Positions 1 to 8,002 of a stretch of DNA of 64,000 bases are shown here, one piece after another. Made by a program: the position numbers and the translations under genes. The number at the start of each line of letters is the position of its first letter. Positions within the stretch are counted from its first letter, which is position 1. The stretch is from JAZKAR01 sp040389065 (lineage in GTDB: Bacteria; Pseudomonadota; Gammaproteobacteria; Burkholderiales; Casimicrobiaceae): positions 71,651-135,650 of the forward strand of contig JAZKAR010000028.1 in assembly GCA_040389065.1 (NCBI GenBank), given 5' to 3'. Below the pieces are notes generated by a model. It was given only the letters and a program-made list of their open reading frames with translations. It was not told the DNA's origin and did not search any database.

Positions 1-49
1 CCGCCTTGTAAGCGGTAGGTCGTCTGTTCAATCCAGACTACCGGCACCA
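1..49 (+). tRNA. tRNA-Thr(TGT), 3' part only
   Basis: The window opens inside a tRNA. A 4-bp remnant of the anticodon stem (CCGC/GCGG) encloses the 7-base loop CTTGTAA, giving anticodon TGT (Thr). A perfect T-arm follows (GTCTG/CAGAC), then the acceptor strand TACCGGC, discriminator A and an encoded CCA at 47-49. The 5' half lies outside the window. The DNA directly downstream is decayed accessory sequence, as expected if this tRNA gene served as an integration site (inference). Confidence 0.85.
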
Positions 50-493
50 ATAAAAATAATAAAGTAAAAGTATAAAAGTTAGTTGTGCGGAGACTCAAAT
101 AATTCTTTGATTATGAATTCTTAAATATTTTTAGCTGTTGTGAATTGACGACGAATTTTTCTTTCCTTAGCAGCTTTAATTGCTATCTTACTCCTATTTT
201 CTCTCAGCTCTCTATTTCTCTACCAACCTATCTGAATAAGGCTCCTAAGAGAAATCAACTTTCTACCTCTAGTCGAAAATTAGCAATTAAAAAAGGTTCA
301 AATACCTTATTTTATAAGTCTGATAGACAGGTAGTGAGTTACTTAGAGTTAATGGGGCTTTGTTGCAAAACTATAAAAACGATATTTTTATGGGTTTAAA
401 ATTGTTATTTTATAAAATATTTCAAAGTGCATTTTTATCAAAAAATCAATTTTTGCAACGGCGCCGTATTTTTTATTTAACAGGTCTTACAAA
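50..493. other. AT-rich spacer after the tRNA, no convincing gene
   Basis: Open frames here (for example 145-399 and 360-617 on +) have no ribosome site and composition typical of noncoding AT-rich DNA. The second is largely antisense to the small gene at 494-643. The only structure seen is the short element at 354-465. Confidence 0.5.
354..465. repeat. 112-bp element with IS6-like terminal repeats
   Basis: The left end reads GGGGCTTTGTTGCAAAA. The right end, read inward on the other strand, is GGCGCCGTTGCAAAAA. These resemble each other and the IS6/IS26-type terminus (GGCACTGTTGCAAA in IS26). The interior is AT-rich and has no transposase. It could be a non-autonomous element mobilised by an IS6-type transposase, or a scar of one. 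Target duplication was not established. Confidence 0.45.
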
Positions 494-643
494 TTATTTT
501 AAAGAATATTCTTGCGATAAATTTTGTTCTGGCCATGATGCATCAGGCATTTTGGGAGATGCCAAAATTTCGCTAATCAAAAAAAGTGCTATACCGCCAC
601 CTAATAGCATTAAATAAAATCTATATTGTGAATTAAGTTTCAT
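494..643 (-). CDS. Small single-pass protein, paralogue of 2299-2472
   Basis: A 49-residue product starts at ATG 643 and ends at TAA 494. It has a short polar N-terminus, a hydrophobic stretch around residues 11-27 containing LLGGG, and a tail with LISEI, PDASWPEQ and QE. The same pattern recurs in the gene at 2299-2472: LLGGG, LISEI, PD-S-WP-Q, QE. Conservation of that spaced pattern across two diverged copies is the evidence for coding. A promoter-like TTGCCA-17-TATGAT lies upstream on the minus strand. The hydrophobic segment suggests an inner-membrane anchor or uncleaved signal with a small periplasmic tail. The family is not recognised. The ribosome site is weak. Confidence 0.6.
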   Translation of the reverse strand: MKLNSQYRFYLMLLGGGIALFLISEILASPKMPDASWPEQNLSQEYSLK

Positions 644-743
644 AACTTATATCCGTAGCTCGCTAAAAATCTCAGTATTATCAGTTTTATTATGATTTAA
701 ATCAATAATTAATCAAATAATTTTGTTTTCTGGTTATAAGTAT

Positions 744-772
744 ATCATATTTCGCTATTAATTCGTTGGCAA
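744..772 (-). promoter_or_regulatory. Predicted promoter of the small gene 494-643
   Basis: Reading the minus strand, the -35 is TTGCCA (772-767) and the -10 is TATGAT (749-744), separated by 17 bp. The implied leader is roughly 100 nt. This is a sequence prediction only. Confidence 0.45.
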
Positions 773-805
773 CGTTTAAACATCAATATATTGTTAACTC
801 CTTAC

Positions 806-1004
806 GGCGCTGTTGCAAAGATTAGATTTCCTGGTAATGCTAAGAGAAGTCGGGTAATTATCAGGTAGCAAAATGAGCGATTTTAAATGGCGTCATTATC
901 GAGGCGAAATTATTTTAGGTTGTATGCGTTGGATTAACTCAGGGTTTTGTGCGTGCCATTCTGCTGTGAGTTCGCCTCTAAAGGCTTTAGAATACTTTGG
1001 GTGA
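806..1004 (+). pseudogene. IS6-family transposase 5' remnant with left end
   Basis: GGCGCTGTTGCAAAG at 806-820 matches the IS6-type terminal repeat. An ATG at 873, about 67 bp inside that end as in IS26-like elements, begins MSDFKWRHYRGEIILGC, the conserved N-terminus of IS6 transposases. Homology stops near base 932, where unrelated sequence follows, and the frame closes at 1004. The DDE catalytic core is absent, so this is a dead fragment left by deletion or recombination. Confidence 0.6.
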
Positions 1005-1014
1005 AGTGACTAAC

Positions 1015-1150
1015 TCAGGACTGAGCATCTTTTACGCGCTGTTCGATTTGGTCGGCGTAAGTGAAGAGTTGTTCTACGCGGCGGACGATTTGTTCTTTGG
1101 GTGATACCGGAACTGTAATATTAATCTTGTGAGGCCAAAATATTGATTCC
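1015..1150 (-). pseudogene. hsdS: Type I restriction specificity subunit (hsdS) C-terminal remnant
   Basis: On the minus strand a frame ending at TGA 1015 reads VPVSPKEQIVRRVEQLF followed by TYADQIEQRV. This matches the conserved segment after the second target-recognition domain of HsdS proteins (P-L-x-EQ-x-IV, then an amphipathic helix). Only about 45 codons are recognisable. No hsdM or hsdR is in the window. The remnant abuts the IS6 stub at 806-1004, so the deletion probably joined the two. Confidence 0.55.
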
Positions 1151-1173
1151 CAACACCATGGGTATAGCTTTGT

Positions 1174-1219
1174 ATGAAGTTACTAGTATTTCGTATTTAC
1201 AAAATGCTAGTAACTTCAT
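1174..1219. repeat. 46-bp palindrome
   Basis: Arms ATGAAGTTACTAGTATTT and AAATGCTAGTAACTTCAT are 18 bp with one mismatch around a roughly 10-bp loop, with a short T run on the + side. It could be a terminator or a minimal mobile palindrome. The GAAGTTAC core also occurs in the ends of the roughly 100-bp element family. Confidence 0.5.
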
Positions 1220-1321
1220 TTTTAAAACCTAAATAACGTTGATTAGTATATATCATTAATATTGCTCATGAAATCATTTTGCATGATAAATTATAAATTT
1301 GGATTTCAGTATGTTAATGGC

Positions 1322-1498
1322 TTATTGCAACATATGATCAATACTATAGTTTAATCTATCTGTATCACTATCATCATTTATAAAAGTAAAATTTTGTATA
1401 TCATCATAGCTATCATGAAACTCATCAAACAAACTATTATCTAAGTAAACATTTGCTAGACCTAAGCTATCGATTGAGTGTGTATTGAAATGTGCCAT
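1322..1498 (-). CDS. Small acidic protein of unknown function
   Basis: A 58-residue product starts at ATG 1498. AAAGAGAG lies about 8 bases upstream, and a good promoter (TTGACA-17-AATACT) lies further up, preceded by the tandem motif TTACCAAATTTACCAA. The protein is rich in Asp, Asn, Phe and Tyr (DDSDTDRL, FHDSYDD) and has no hydrophobic segment. The family is not recognised. The strong expression signals make it more credible than its length suggests. The same upstream motif precedes the DksA-like gene at 49 kb, hinting at shared control. Confidence 0.5.
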   Translation of the reverse strand: MAHFNTHSIDSLGLANVYLDNSLFDEFHDSYDDIQNFTFINDDSDTDRLNYSIDHMLQ

Positions 1499-1532
1499 GA
1501 TGAAAATCTCTCTTTAATTGAAGTGATGATTT

Positions 1533-1585
1533 AGTATTGCTGAATTTACTGAATTTGTCAAACAATTAATTGGTAAATTTGGTAA
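1533..1585 (-). promoter_or_regulatory. Promoter with tandem TTACCAA motif
   Basis: On the minus strand TTACCAAATTTACCAA (1585-1570) lies 8 bp upstream of the -35 TTGACA (1561-1556), followed by 17 bp and AATACT (1538-1533). The heptamer TTACCAA is repeated at a 9-bp period. Related copies are at 12522-12537 and 49578-49593. Confidence 0.5.
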
Positions 1586-1744
1586 TTATTTTATTTTAAA
1601 ATTTAATATATTGAATCTATGGTTGTTTTTTTGAATTTTGATGATGCTAGTATTTATACGATTCACTAATGAATTTACTGAATAAGCAATAATTTTTGAA
1701 AGATAAGGATAAGAAAAGGGATAAGAAAAGTTTCTTCAAAAAAA

Positions 1745-1847
1745 TAGAAGTTATGCAGTTGAATTCACTCAAGGCATGGGATGCCGATAGTATATAGAGT
1801 ACTGCAAGTGGCCAACACACCGAGAGAACCCAACTGCGTAACCTCTA
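1745..1847. repeat. Palindromic intergenic element, family A copy 1
   Basis: The left end is AGAAGTTATGCAGTTG and the right end is CAACTGCGTAACCTCTA, a near-perfect inverted match, with an interior including CAAGGCATGGGATGCC. It belongs to the same family as the copies near 26.6, 30.5, 32.4, 34.2, 37.4, 47.9 and 57.4 kb. No coding capacity, so it is a MITE- or REP-like element. Confidence 0.75.
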
Positions 1848-2298
1848 ACGCTTTAGCGCTTTACTGCATCTTAATATTATGTATAAATTAAATTTTTTTC
1901 ATCTGAGTGCGTTAGAGAAAGCAGAATAAAATAATTGGTAGCAGAGTTCAGCTTTTGTGCGGAGTTTACTTTTCGCGCATAGTTAACTATGTTCGATTTT
2001 TTTCCAAAAAAAGACGTCAACGCCCTAGTAGTTGTAGCAATAAGAATATGAGTTTCTTATTTTGTTAGCTTTGAAAAATAGAGTTCAATCAAGCGATATT
2101 AATCGTTTGATATATGAATTATATCTAAGCGTCTTCAACGATTTGTTGACGAGTTATGATAAAATTTAGTCTGTGATTTTGCTGCAAGATAAAAGAGTGC
2201 GGTGCTTGAGTGGTGTATCAAGTATTTGAGAAGATAGCATGCCGAATAGTTAATGGCCTTTGTCAAAATTGCTAATTACATTAAGAAAGTTATAGGTC
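1848..2298. other. AT-rich spacer, no gene seen
   Basis: No supported open frame. The 3' part is the leader of the small gene at 2299. It contains TTGACG near 2148 and other AT-rich boxes, but no clear promoter with good spacing. Confidence 0.4.
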
Positions 2299-2472
2299 AT
2301 GAGGTTTAGGTCAGTATTTGAATGGTGCTTAATACTTTTAGGTGGAGGTATGCTGTTTGTTTTGATCAGCGAAATTGTTGCAGCGCCGCCTGTGCCAGAC
2401 TCCTCGTGGCCTTCACAAACGTTATACCAAGAAATTTCTTCTATTAATCCTGGCAATCATTCGCATAAGTAA
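2299..2472 (+). CDS. Small single-pass protein, paralogue of 494-643
   Basis: A 57-residue product begins at ATG 2299 and ends at TAA 2470-2472. It has a hydrophobic segment around residues 10-30 with LLGGG and LISEI, then a Pro/Ser/Trp tail (PDSSWPSQ, YQE). It aligns residue for residue with the 49-aa product at 494-643 through the core and is longer at the C-terminus, ending in a His-containing tail. The two copies lie about 1.8 kb apart on opposite strands with unrelated flanks, so they are diverged paralogues rather than a recent duplication. A hairpin with a T run follows at 2566-2589. Function unknown; a membrane-anchored small protein is the best description. Confidence 0.6.
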   Translation: MRFRSVFEWCLILLGGGMLFVLISEIVAAPPVPDSSWPSQTLYQEISSINPGNHSHK

Positions 2473-2565
2473 TGACACTGAAAATGTAAGCATGCGTTTA
2501 AAAAATAATTAAAATTATAAGAATAAAATAATGTGTTCAAGAAAAAATAAAGCGTGATAGAACCT

Positions 2566-2589
2566 TAGGTTTAAATAAACCTATTTTTT
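2566..2589 (+). terminator. Rho-independent terminator
   Basis: TAGGTTTA and TAAACCTA form an 8-bp stem with a 2-base loop, followed by six T. It is placed to end the transcript of the small gene at 2299-2472. Confidence 0.6.
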
Positions 2590-2608
2590 AAATAATTATT
2601 ATTAAAGT

Positions 2609-2818
2609 TTATTGTTGGCTAGAAGAAGCTTCTAGAATGGTTTTTAGAGGCGCGTTTGCAGTAGCTTGGCGACATTGATGATAAAGCGTTAACCAATAAT
2701 CTCTTCCCTTTTTATTATCATCACCTTCATTGTGTTCTTCAACTGCAATGGTAATCATAAGATCAAAAGCCACTCTAGCCTCGGTATCGGTAAGAATTTT
2801 TTTTGGTTCATCATTCAT
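2609..2818 (-). CDS. Hypothetical small helical protein
   Basis: A 69-residue product starts at ATG 2818 with AGGAAA about 7 bases upstream. It is charged, mostly helical in composition, with no membrane segment. The middle (DYWLTLYHQCRQATANAP) is the most distinctive part. The family is not recognised. It stands alone between two intergenic stretches. The clear ribosome site and normal amino-acid make-up support a real gene. Confidence 0.6.
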   Translation of the reverse strand: MNDEPKKILTDTEARVAFDLMITIAVEEHNEGDDNKKGRDYWLTLYHQCRQATANAPLKTILEASSSQQ

Positions 2819-3039
2819 CGGTGTGTTTCCTAATAAAAGGGCTAAAAAATAGCTATAAAAGATTAAGGAAGTTATCTAAAAATACGATATTTTTGCTATT
2901 AACACTAAAGTGCTGATACAAAAGAATGGTAACATTGTTTGCTTTTTAGAAGTTATAAAAACCGTAATTTGAAAGCTGATTTTAAAAATCTGTTATGCTA
3001 AGTTATTTATGTGGGCTACTCAGAAAGAGAGCGATTTAC

Positions 3040-3390
3040 ATGACATTTGATGATCAAATGATGCAAGCCATTAGAGATACCATGCCAACTAATAGTGATA
3101 TTCGTGTTGCGCGCGGAATAGAGCTAGTAAAATACCATGTTTCTTGGAAGCTGAATAATGATCCAGAACGCCCCCATAAAATGTCTAAAACCATCTCCAT
3201 TTGTTTCTCTCCCCAGGCTATAGAAGAGTTTTCTAATGTTCCTGCTGCGCAACAAGAGTCTGTGTATAAGCGCATTACTGCATTTCTTGCTGAGAATCTC
3301 GCTAAGTTTGATCCCCAGCACGATGCTTCAAAAAATGAGGCTGCTCCTTCTGAGCAATGGGTAATTAGCCCCGCTGTTGTATTAGGCTAG
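3040..3390 (+). CDS. Hypothetical protein, probably DUF3022 family
   Basis: The preferred start is ATG 3040, which follows AAGAGAG at good spacing and gives 116 residues; an upstream in-frame ATG at 2995 lacks such a site. The product is soluble, with VSWKLNNDPERPHKMSK and a later FDPQHDA segment. I associate this pattern with DUF3022, a small family known mainly from Burkholderia-type betaproteobacteria, but from memory only. Function unknown. The neighbouring genes are convergent, with no operon partner. Confidence 0.6.
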   Translation: MTFDDQMMQAIRDTMPTNSDIRVARGIELVKYHVSWKLNNDPERPHKMSKTISICFSPQAIEEFSNVPAAQQESVYKRITAFLAENLAKFDPQHDASKNEAAPSEQWVISPAVVLG

Positions 3391-3441
3391 TATTGTATTA
3401 TTTGGGGTTTTTGAGCCTCAATTGAGTCACACTATAATGCG

Positions 3442-4350
3442 TTAAACTGACTCTATTTTGGCAGCCTTGTGTGTATGTGCTGCCACTGCCATTCCTGAGC
3501 CTATAATTACGAATGATCCAGCCACACATGCCCATGTTGGAACCTCATGCCAAATAAGATATCCGAACAAGGCACCTGAAATAATCTGAGTATAGTGAAA
3601 CTGCATCACGGTAGCGGCCTTTGTTAAATTTAAGGCCTTGTATTGCCAGATATTGCCGGCTAGAGCAAAAAATGCCATACCAATTAAAATTAAAAGAGTA
3701 TTGGGATCAATCGCCTTAAGAGGTTGAAAAAGCATAAATAGCCCGCATAGAAGCGTGCTGCACAAAGCCTCGATAAAAGCTAAACTATTTGTCGATTCTG
3801 ATTGTGTCATAACGCGTAACCATACAGTGTTAACCGCAAAACAGGTTGTGTTTGCGAGAGCCGCCAGATAACCGATCCAACTACCTTGTACATCTTGCTG
3901 GAATGGATTGATAGCTAATAAAACCCCCGAAAACCCCGCCATAATTGCAACTGCACTAACAAAACCTAATTTTTCGTGCAAAAAAATCTTAGCTAGCAAG
4001 GCAACGATGAGCGGTGCTACAAAAACGATGACATAAAACGGGACAAGCGGCAGATGATTTAGCGCAATAACTAGAAAAATATTTTGACCAAATACTAATA
4101 AAGCACGCACGCTTTGTTTCCACAAACAATTTGGCCAAAGTGATTTGATGCTTTCTTTACTATACATGACCATGATTAGTATAAATAAAACGGATGTAAT
4201 ACCAAGAAACGCAACTATTTCATAGGGCGGCAAATGGGCTTCCCCTGCGAGTTTCATTAACACATCTGCAACAACCCATGATGTAAAAGACGCAAGTGCA
4301 AAGCCAATAGCGCGTAGGTAACTGTTTGTGTGAATCATTGAATTAGTCAA
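3442..4350 (-). CDS. DMT-family (EamA) transporter
   Basis: 302 residues with about ten hydrophobic segments in two homologous halves, the EamA arrangement of the drug/metabolite transporter superfamily. N-terminal segment FTSWVVADVLMKLAG and the repeat-like region SWIGYLAALANTTCFAVNT fit that fold. Inner-membrane exporter of amino acids, metabolites or drugs; the substrate cannot be read from sequence. It is transcribed alone. Confidence 0.85.
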   Translation of the reverse strand: MTNSMIHTNSYLRAIGFALASFTSWVVADVLMKLAGEAHLPPYEIVAFLGITSVLFILIMVMYSKESIKSLWPNCLWKQSVRALLVFGQNIFLVIALNHLPLVPFYVIVFVAPLIVALLAKIFLHEKLGFVSAVAIMAGFSGVLLAINPFQQDVQGSWIGYLAALANTTCFAVNTVWLRVMTQSESTNSLAFIEALCSTLLCGLFMLFQPLKAIDPNTLLILIGMAFFALAGNIWQYKALNLTKAATVMQFHYTQIISGALFGYLIWHEVPTWACVAGSFVIIGSGMAVAAHTHKAAKIESV

Positions 4351-4429
4351 TCTGTAGAAATAAAAGGGTAAGTGATGTGAATAAGATTTTATTTTTTTAT
4401 AGCGGCTGATAGCGTTTTTAAAGGCTGTC

Positions 4430-4738
4430 TTAAAGAATTTTTATTTCATGCGCTCTTATTATTAAGGTAGTTTGCATAAATCGTTTTTCGAGCTCCTTAC
4501 GATAGTTTTTCCACCATTCGGTATCAAGAAGGGGGGTCATAATTTCATAAATGACTACATCATCTTGCACAGTATGTTCTTTACTTTCTTGCCAGAGCCC
4601 TTTTGCTGGCGCTTGAGTATAGGCAGTTAAGCCTCCAAAATGTGCGACTACTTCATTTTTAACTTCTTCATAAAGTTCTTTAGGAAAGTGTGCATGTTTG
4701 TTACTGTAAAGAGGTAGGAGCATTTGTATTAGAAACAT
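4430..4738 (-). CDS. Hypothetical cytosolic protein
   Basis: Start chosen at ATG 4738 (102 residues) because GAGAAGAA lies 6-8 bases upstream; the longer frame begins with TTG. The product begins MFLIQMLLPLY and has a compact alpha/beta-looking sequence (HFGGLTAYTQAPAKGLW, MTPLLDTEWWKNYRKEL). It looks like a complete small domain. The family is not recognised with confidence. It is downstream of nothing and divergent from the MNIO operon. Confidence 0.6.
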   Translation of the reverse strand: MFLIQMLLPLYSNKHAHFPKELYEEVKNEVVAHFGGLTAYTQAPAKGLWQESKEHTVQDDVVIYEIMTPLLDTEWWKNYRKELEKRFMQTTLIIRAHEIKIL

Positions 4739-4981
4739 AGACGTTCTTCTCAATAGTAAAAATAAGTAACGATATCGCTTAAAATTATTGCCATTTATTT
4801 TAATGTTAAAAAATGCTATGAAAATAAATATATAGTAAATGTATTACTATGGAATTTAAAAATATCGAAAAATTACTCATTAACATCCCTTTATTATTTA
4901 CTTTCTCTGTTCGTTAAAGGCACAGCATAAAGGTTTTAAGCGATTTTTTAAGCCAATGAATGTAAAAAGAAAGGGGTGATT

Positions 4982-7024
4982 ATGGATATTTTTAATACGA
5001 ATGCCGCTCAACCACTGGTTAAAAATCGTAGCCTGGAGTATTTAAGTACTGATATCTCTGCCTTACAAGCCATTTCTCAAGCTGCTATTAACGTTGAGCT
5101 GTTTACGATTCCTCTTTATATGGTTACGCTGTATTCAATTCAGGGTACACACCAAATAAACTCAAAGGGCATTACGTATTATAAAGGGCGCCAGTGGCCC
5201 GGGTCTTCTACCAAGGCTAAACCTGATACCGCGAATGCGAAATCGTTTAACTGCATTTTTAGTGTATTTATTCAAGAGATGCTGCATTTGCAAATGGCTT
5301 CTAACCTTGGCACAGCTATTGGCATTACCCCTGATTTTACCAGTTTGGCTCTGCAAACACCTGATCACGGTTGGCATTGTTATGGTAAAGATAAAAGCAT
5401 TATTCCGCATATTGTCGATTTAAAAGATACAAATCGCTATAAAAATGTGCGGGTAAATACAGAAGCGCTAAATGAAAACCAAGTGAATCTTTTTCTAGCG
5501 ATTGAGCAGCCTGAGCAAGATGCGCGAAAAGAATTAGAACACTTAGGGCCTGTGATGAAAGAAAAATATTTTCCCACAGTACCGTTTAAAAACTGGCAAC
5601 CTGATTACACAGAAAATAATTTGCCATTGTTTGGAACCATTGGGTGGATGTATGAGTGCTATGCACAATATATTAGTATTGAATACACCGATGGAGAAAG
5701 CTTGTGGGATAAGGTTTTTAAACTAGATTCAGTTCAACAAGACATGTTTAATTCCAAAGTGAGTGGGCATCCTTACATGGAATTCCCCAAATTTGATACG
5801 CTTTTCACGCCAGAAGATAAAGCCGCTGCTTTATCTTTGCATGTATCTTTCAATAAAGCGATTGATATGATGAGTGCGATTACAGATCAAGGGGAGGGTA
5901 GCAGTCTTAACATTAGCCGTTACCGTAAAGGAGGCACTGTATTAAAAAGCGTGCAGGCTAAGTATCAAGAAGATGATAAAGCATTGGAAGGAGATTACCC
6001 CTCCTACGACAATACAGGATTGCCTGCTAAGTCTAGCGATGCTGTCGCACGTTATGATAGTACGAGTAAAGATCACTATGAACGTTTTGCAGAAATAAAA
6101 GCGCTTCTTCCCAGTGTAGTGACATGGGAGCAATGGCATGCACAAGGAAAGACCTGGCATAAAGACGATTTGATTAACGAATTGTATGATGCTTCTACAG
6201 CGCCTAAAAATATTCCTACACCTGATGATATGGCGGGAGCGCTTAATCGGTTAAAAGCAGATGAAGCCACTATGCTTCCCACCTTAAGTAAAATTTCGGT
6301 AGGGGCTATTGCGGGTATTACCACTGTATTAGATGATTACTGGAAAGATCAATCATCACAATTTCCGTATCCCTCGATGGTAGGTTCAGGCGATAGAGTT
6401 TCTATTTGCTGGGCAATATTTGGAAAAGCGCCTGATTTATCAGTAGGGGTAGGTGCACCGGTAGAAGGAAAACTGTATCACGCTTGCCAAGGTTTGAGTC
6501 TGGATGGAAGCGATGCCAGCAACTGTGCTGCAATTGAGGTTTACCATAGCTGCCGTGGCTCAAATGGTTGCCATGCTCAAGGGGGCTGCGGGTTTGCACA
6601 GCTGGATAGCGGCGGGGGTTCATGCGGTAGCGCTTCATGTAGCGCGTTACGTGTGAAAGCGCCTATATTGGGTAAAGGAGGAGAAGTGTTATGCGGCGGG
6701 CCGACTCCCCCTACACCTCCTGCTTCAATTTATAGTGCGCCTAGTGATAACAAATGCAAAACCTTTGGTGGTTGTGCGGTTCCGATTTCTGCATCACAAC
6801 TTTTCCCAATTTCACAACCAAGTACCATGCAACTGTATGACTTCGTAGGGCCTGAGCATAATTCAACAAAAATTGGCACGATGCCATTTCAGTTAGGTGA
6901 TTCAGTGTATGAAAAAGCATGGCAAGCCTATAGTCAGGTGATGAAGAGTCGAGGAAAAGATGCGGGTGCTGCTCCTGCTCCTGCTGCTACCGATCTTCGT
7001 ATTGCTTTGCCACCGTCTACTTAA
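4982..7024 (+). CDS. VioB-like ferritin-fold protein with cysteine-rich C-terminal segment
   Basis: ATG 4982 is chosen over GTG 4976 because AAGGGGTG sits 6 bases before it; the product is 680 residues. Residues about 25-240 match the ferritin-like domain of VioB-type proteins (AINVELFTIPLYMVTLYSI, then FIQEMLHLQMASN, with the Glu and E-x-x-H residues expected for a di-iron site). The middle is helical and of unknown role. Residues 502-598 hold ten cysteines in Gly/Ser-rich context (HACQG, SCRGSNGC, AQGGCG, GGSCGSASC, LCGG, FGGC). The next two genes encode a DUF692 (MNIO) enzyme and its DUF2063 partner, which in known clusters modify cysteines of a precursor peptide. I infer that this tail is the substrate and that the protein is a fused precursor plus oxidase- or ferritin-like domain. 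No signal peptide is seen. The spacing to the next gene is 24 bp. Confidence 0.8.
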   Translation: MDIFNTNAAQPLVKNRSLEYLSTDISALQAISQAAINVELFTIPLYMVTLYSIQGTHQINSKGITYYKGRQWPGSSTKAKPDTANAKSFNCIFSVFIQEMLHLQMASNLGTAIGITPDFTSLALQTPDHGWHCYGKDKSIIPHIVDLKDTNRYKNVRVNTEALNENQVNLFLAIEQPEQDARKELEHLGPVMKEKYFPTVPFKNWQPDYTENNLPLFGTIGWMYECYAQYISIEYTDGESLWDKVFKLDSVQQDMFNSKVSGHPYMEFPKFDTLFTPEDKAAALSLHVSFNKAIDMMSAITDQGEGSSLNISRYRKGGTVLKSVQAKYQEDDKALEGDYPSYDNTGLPAKSSDAVARYDSTSKDHYERFAEIKALLPSVVTWEQWHAQGKTWHKDDLINELYDASTAPKNIPTPDDMAGALNRLKADEATMLPTLSKISVGAIAGITTVLDDYWKDQSSQFPYPSMVGSGDRVSICWAIFGKAPDLSVGVGAPVEGKLYHACQGLSLDGSDASNCAAIEVYHSCRGSNGCHAQGGCGFAQLDSGGGSCGSASCSALRVKAPILGKGGEVLCGGPTPPTPPASIYSAPSDNKCKTFGGCAVPISASQLFPISQPSTMQLYDFVGPEHNSTKIGTMPFQLGDSVYEKAWQAYSQVMKSRGKDAGAAPAPAATDLRIALPPST

Positions 7025-7048
7025 TCATCTCATCTGAAGATCAACCGA

Positions 7049-8002
7049 ATGACACATCATCCTACTGAAATGATGTCTTCACGCCTGGGCTTACCTAATT
7101 TAGGCCTAGGCGTGGGCTTACGCAATAAGCACCTGAATACAATTTTAACGCAAGGCGTGGGTGTGGAATGGTTTGAAATTATCAGCGAAAATTTTATTGA
7201 TAATTATGGCTACTCACGTTATGCCTTGAATCAAATTGCAGAGCAGGTGCCTATTGTTATGCACGGTGTTTCATTATCGATTGGCAGCACCGACCCTCTT
7301 AACATGGATTATTTAGCGAAATTGAAAGCATTGGCAGCAGAAATTCACCCTGTTTGGATATCTGATCATTTATGCTGGACGGGGATTGCCTCGGTTAATT
7401 CGCATGATCTGTTGCCCCTTCCATTAAACGAAGAAAGCCTACAACATGTTATTGCACGGGTAGCGATGGTTCAAGATTACTTGGAGCGCCCTTTAATTTT
7501 GGAAAACCCAAGCACGTATGTGCAATTTCAACAATCTACGTTCACAGAATGGGAGTTTTTAACAGAACTAACAAAACATACGGGGTGTGGATTATTGCTT
7601 GATGTTAATAATGTATATGTTTCAGCGTTTAATCACCATTTTAACCCTGAAACCTATATTCAGCATTTACCTCATGATCGTATTGTACAAATTCACTTAG
7701 CAGGCCCTACCGATTGCGGCGATTATCTGATTGACACTCACGATCAACCTGTTCCTACTGCTGTTTGGCATCTCTATGCTCTTGCGCAACAGTTAACAGG
7801 AGGGGTATCAACTCTGCTGGAGTGGGATGCCAATATCCCTGAGTATTCAGAGCTATTAAAAGAACTGAGAAAAGCAGAGCAGGTTTTACAAGGTTATATT
7901 CCACAGGTCATTTCTTCGCGTAATTTATCAGATACCCTGGTTTCAACTCCGCTTAATTTTCATTTGGAACATCGCCATGAATCATCAGTTAGCTCTTTCT
8001 GA
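7049..8002 (+). CDS. DUF692 multinuclear non-haem iron oxidative enzyme (MNIO)
   Basis: 317 residues, the usual DUF692 length. TIM-barrel metal-site motifs are in order: MHGVSLSIG, SDHLCW, ILENPS, LLDVNNVYVS, IHLAG, DTHDQPV and EWDANIPE. Family members (BufB, TglH, MbnB) bind two or three iron ions and rearrange or oxidise cysteine side chains of ribosomal peptides with the help of a partner protein. The start is ATG 7049, and the frame overlaps the next gene by 26 bp, implying translational coupling. Likely substrate: the cysteine-rich tail of the upstream protein (inference from gene order). Confidence 0.93.
   Translation: MTHHPTEMMSSRLGLPNLGLGVGLRNKHLNTILTQGVGVEWFEIISENFIDNYGYSRYALNQIAEQVPIVMHGVSLSIGSTDPLNMDYLAKLKALAAEIHPVWISDHLCWTGIASVNSHDLLPLPLNEESLQHVIARVAMVQDYLERPLILENPSTYVQFQQSTFTEWEFLTELTKHTGCGLLLDVNNVYVSAFNHHFNPETYIQHLPHDRIVQIHLAGPTDCGDYLIDTHDQPVPTAVWHLYALAQQLTGGVSTLLEWDANIPEYSELLKELRKAEQVLQGYIPQVISSRNLSDTLVSTPLNFHLEHRHESSVSSF

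Noticed and set aside
360..617. 85-aa open frame on +
   Set aside because: It is mostly antisense to the small gene at 494-643. The similarity of its translation to a frame at 2250-2456 is explained by the two paralogous small genes read backwards.
2250..2456. 68-aa open frame on minus
   Set aside because: Antisense to the small gene at 2299-2472, which has the better signals and a paralogue.
50..2600. Possible att repeat of the tRNA 3' end
   Set aside because: I could not find a second copy of the CCGGCACCA-containing tRNA end within the window, so integration limits cannot be drawn.
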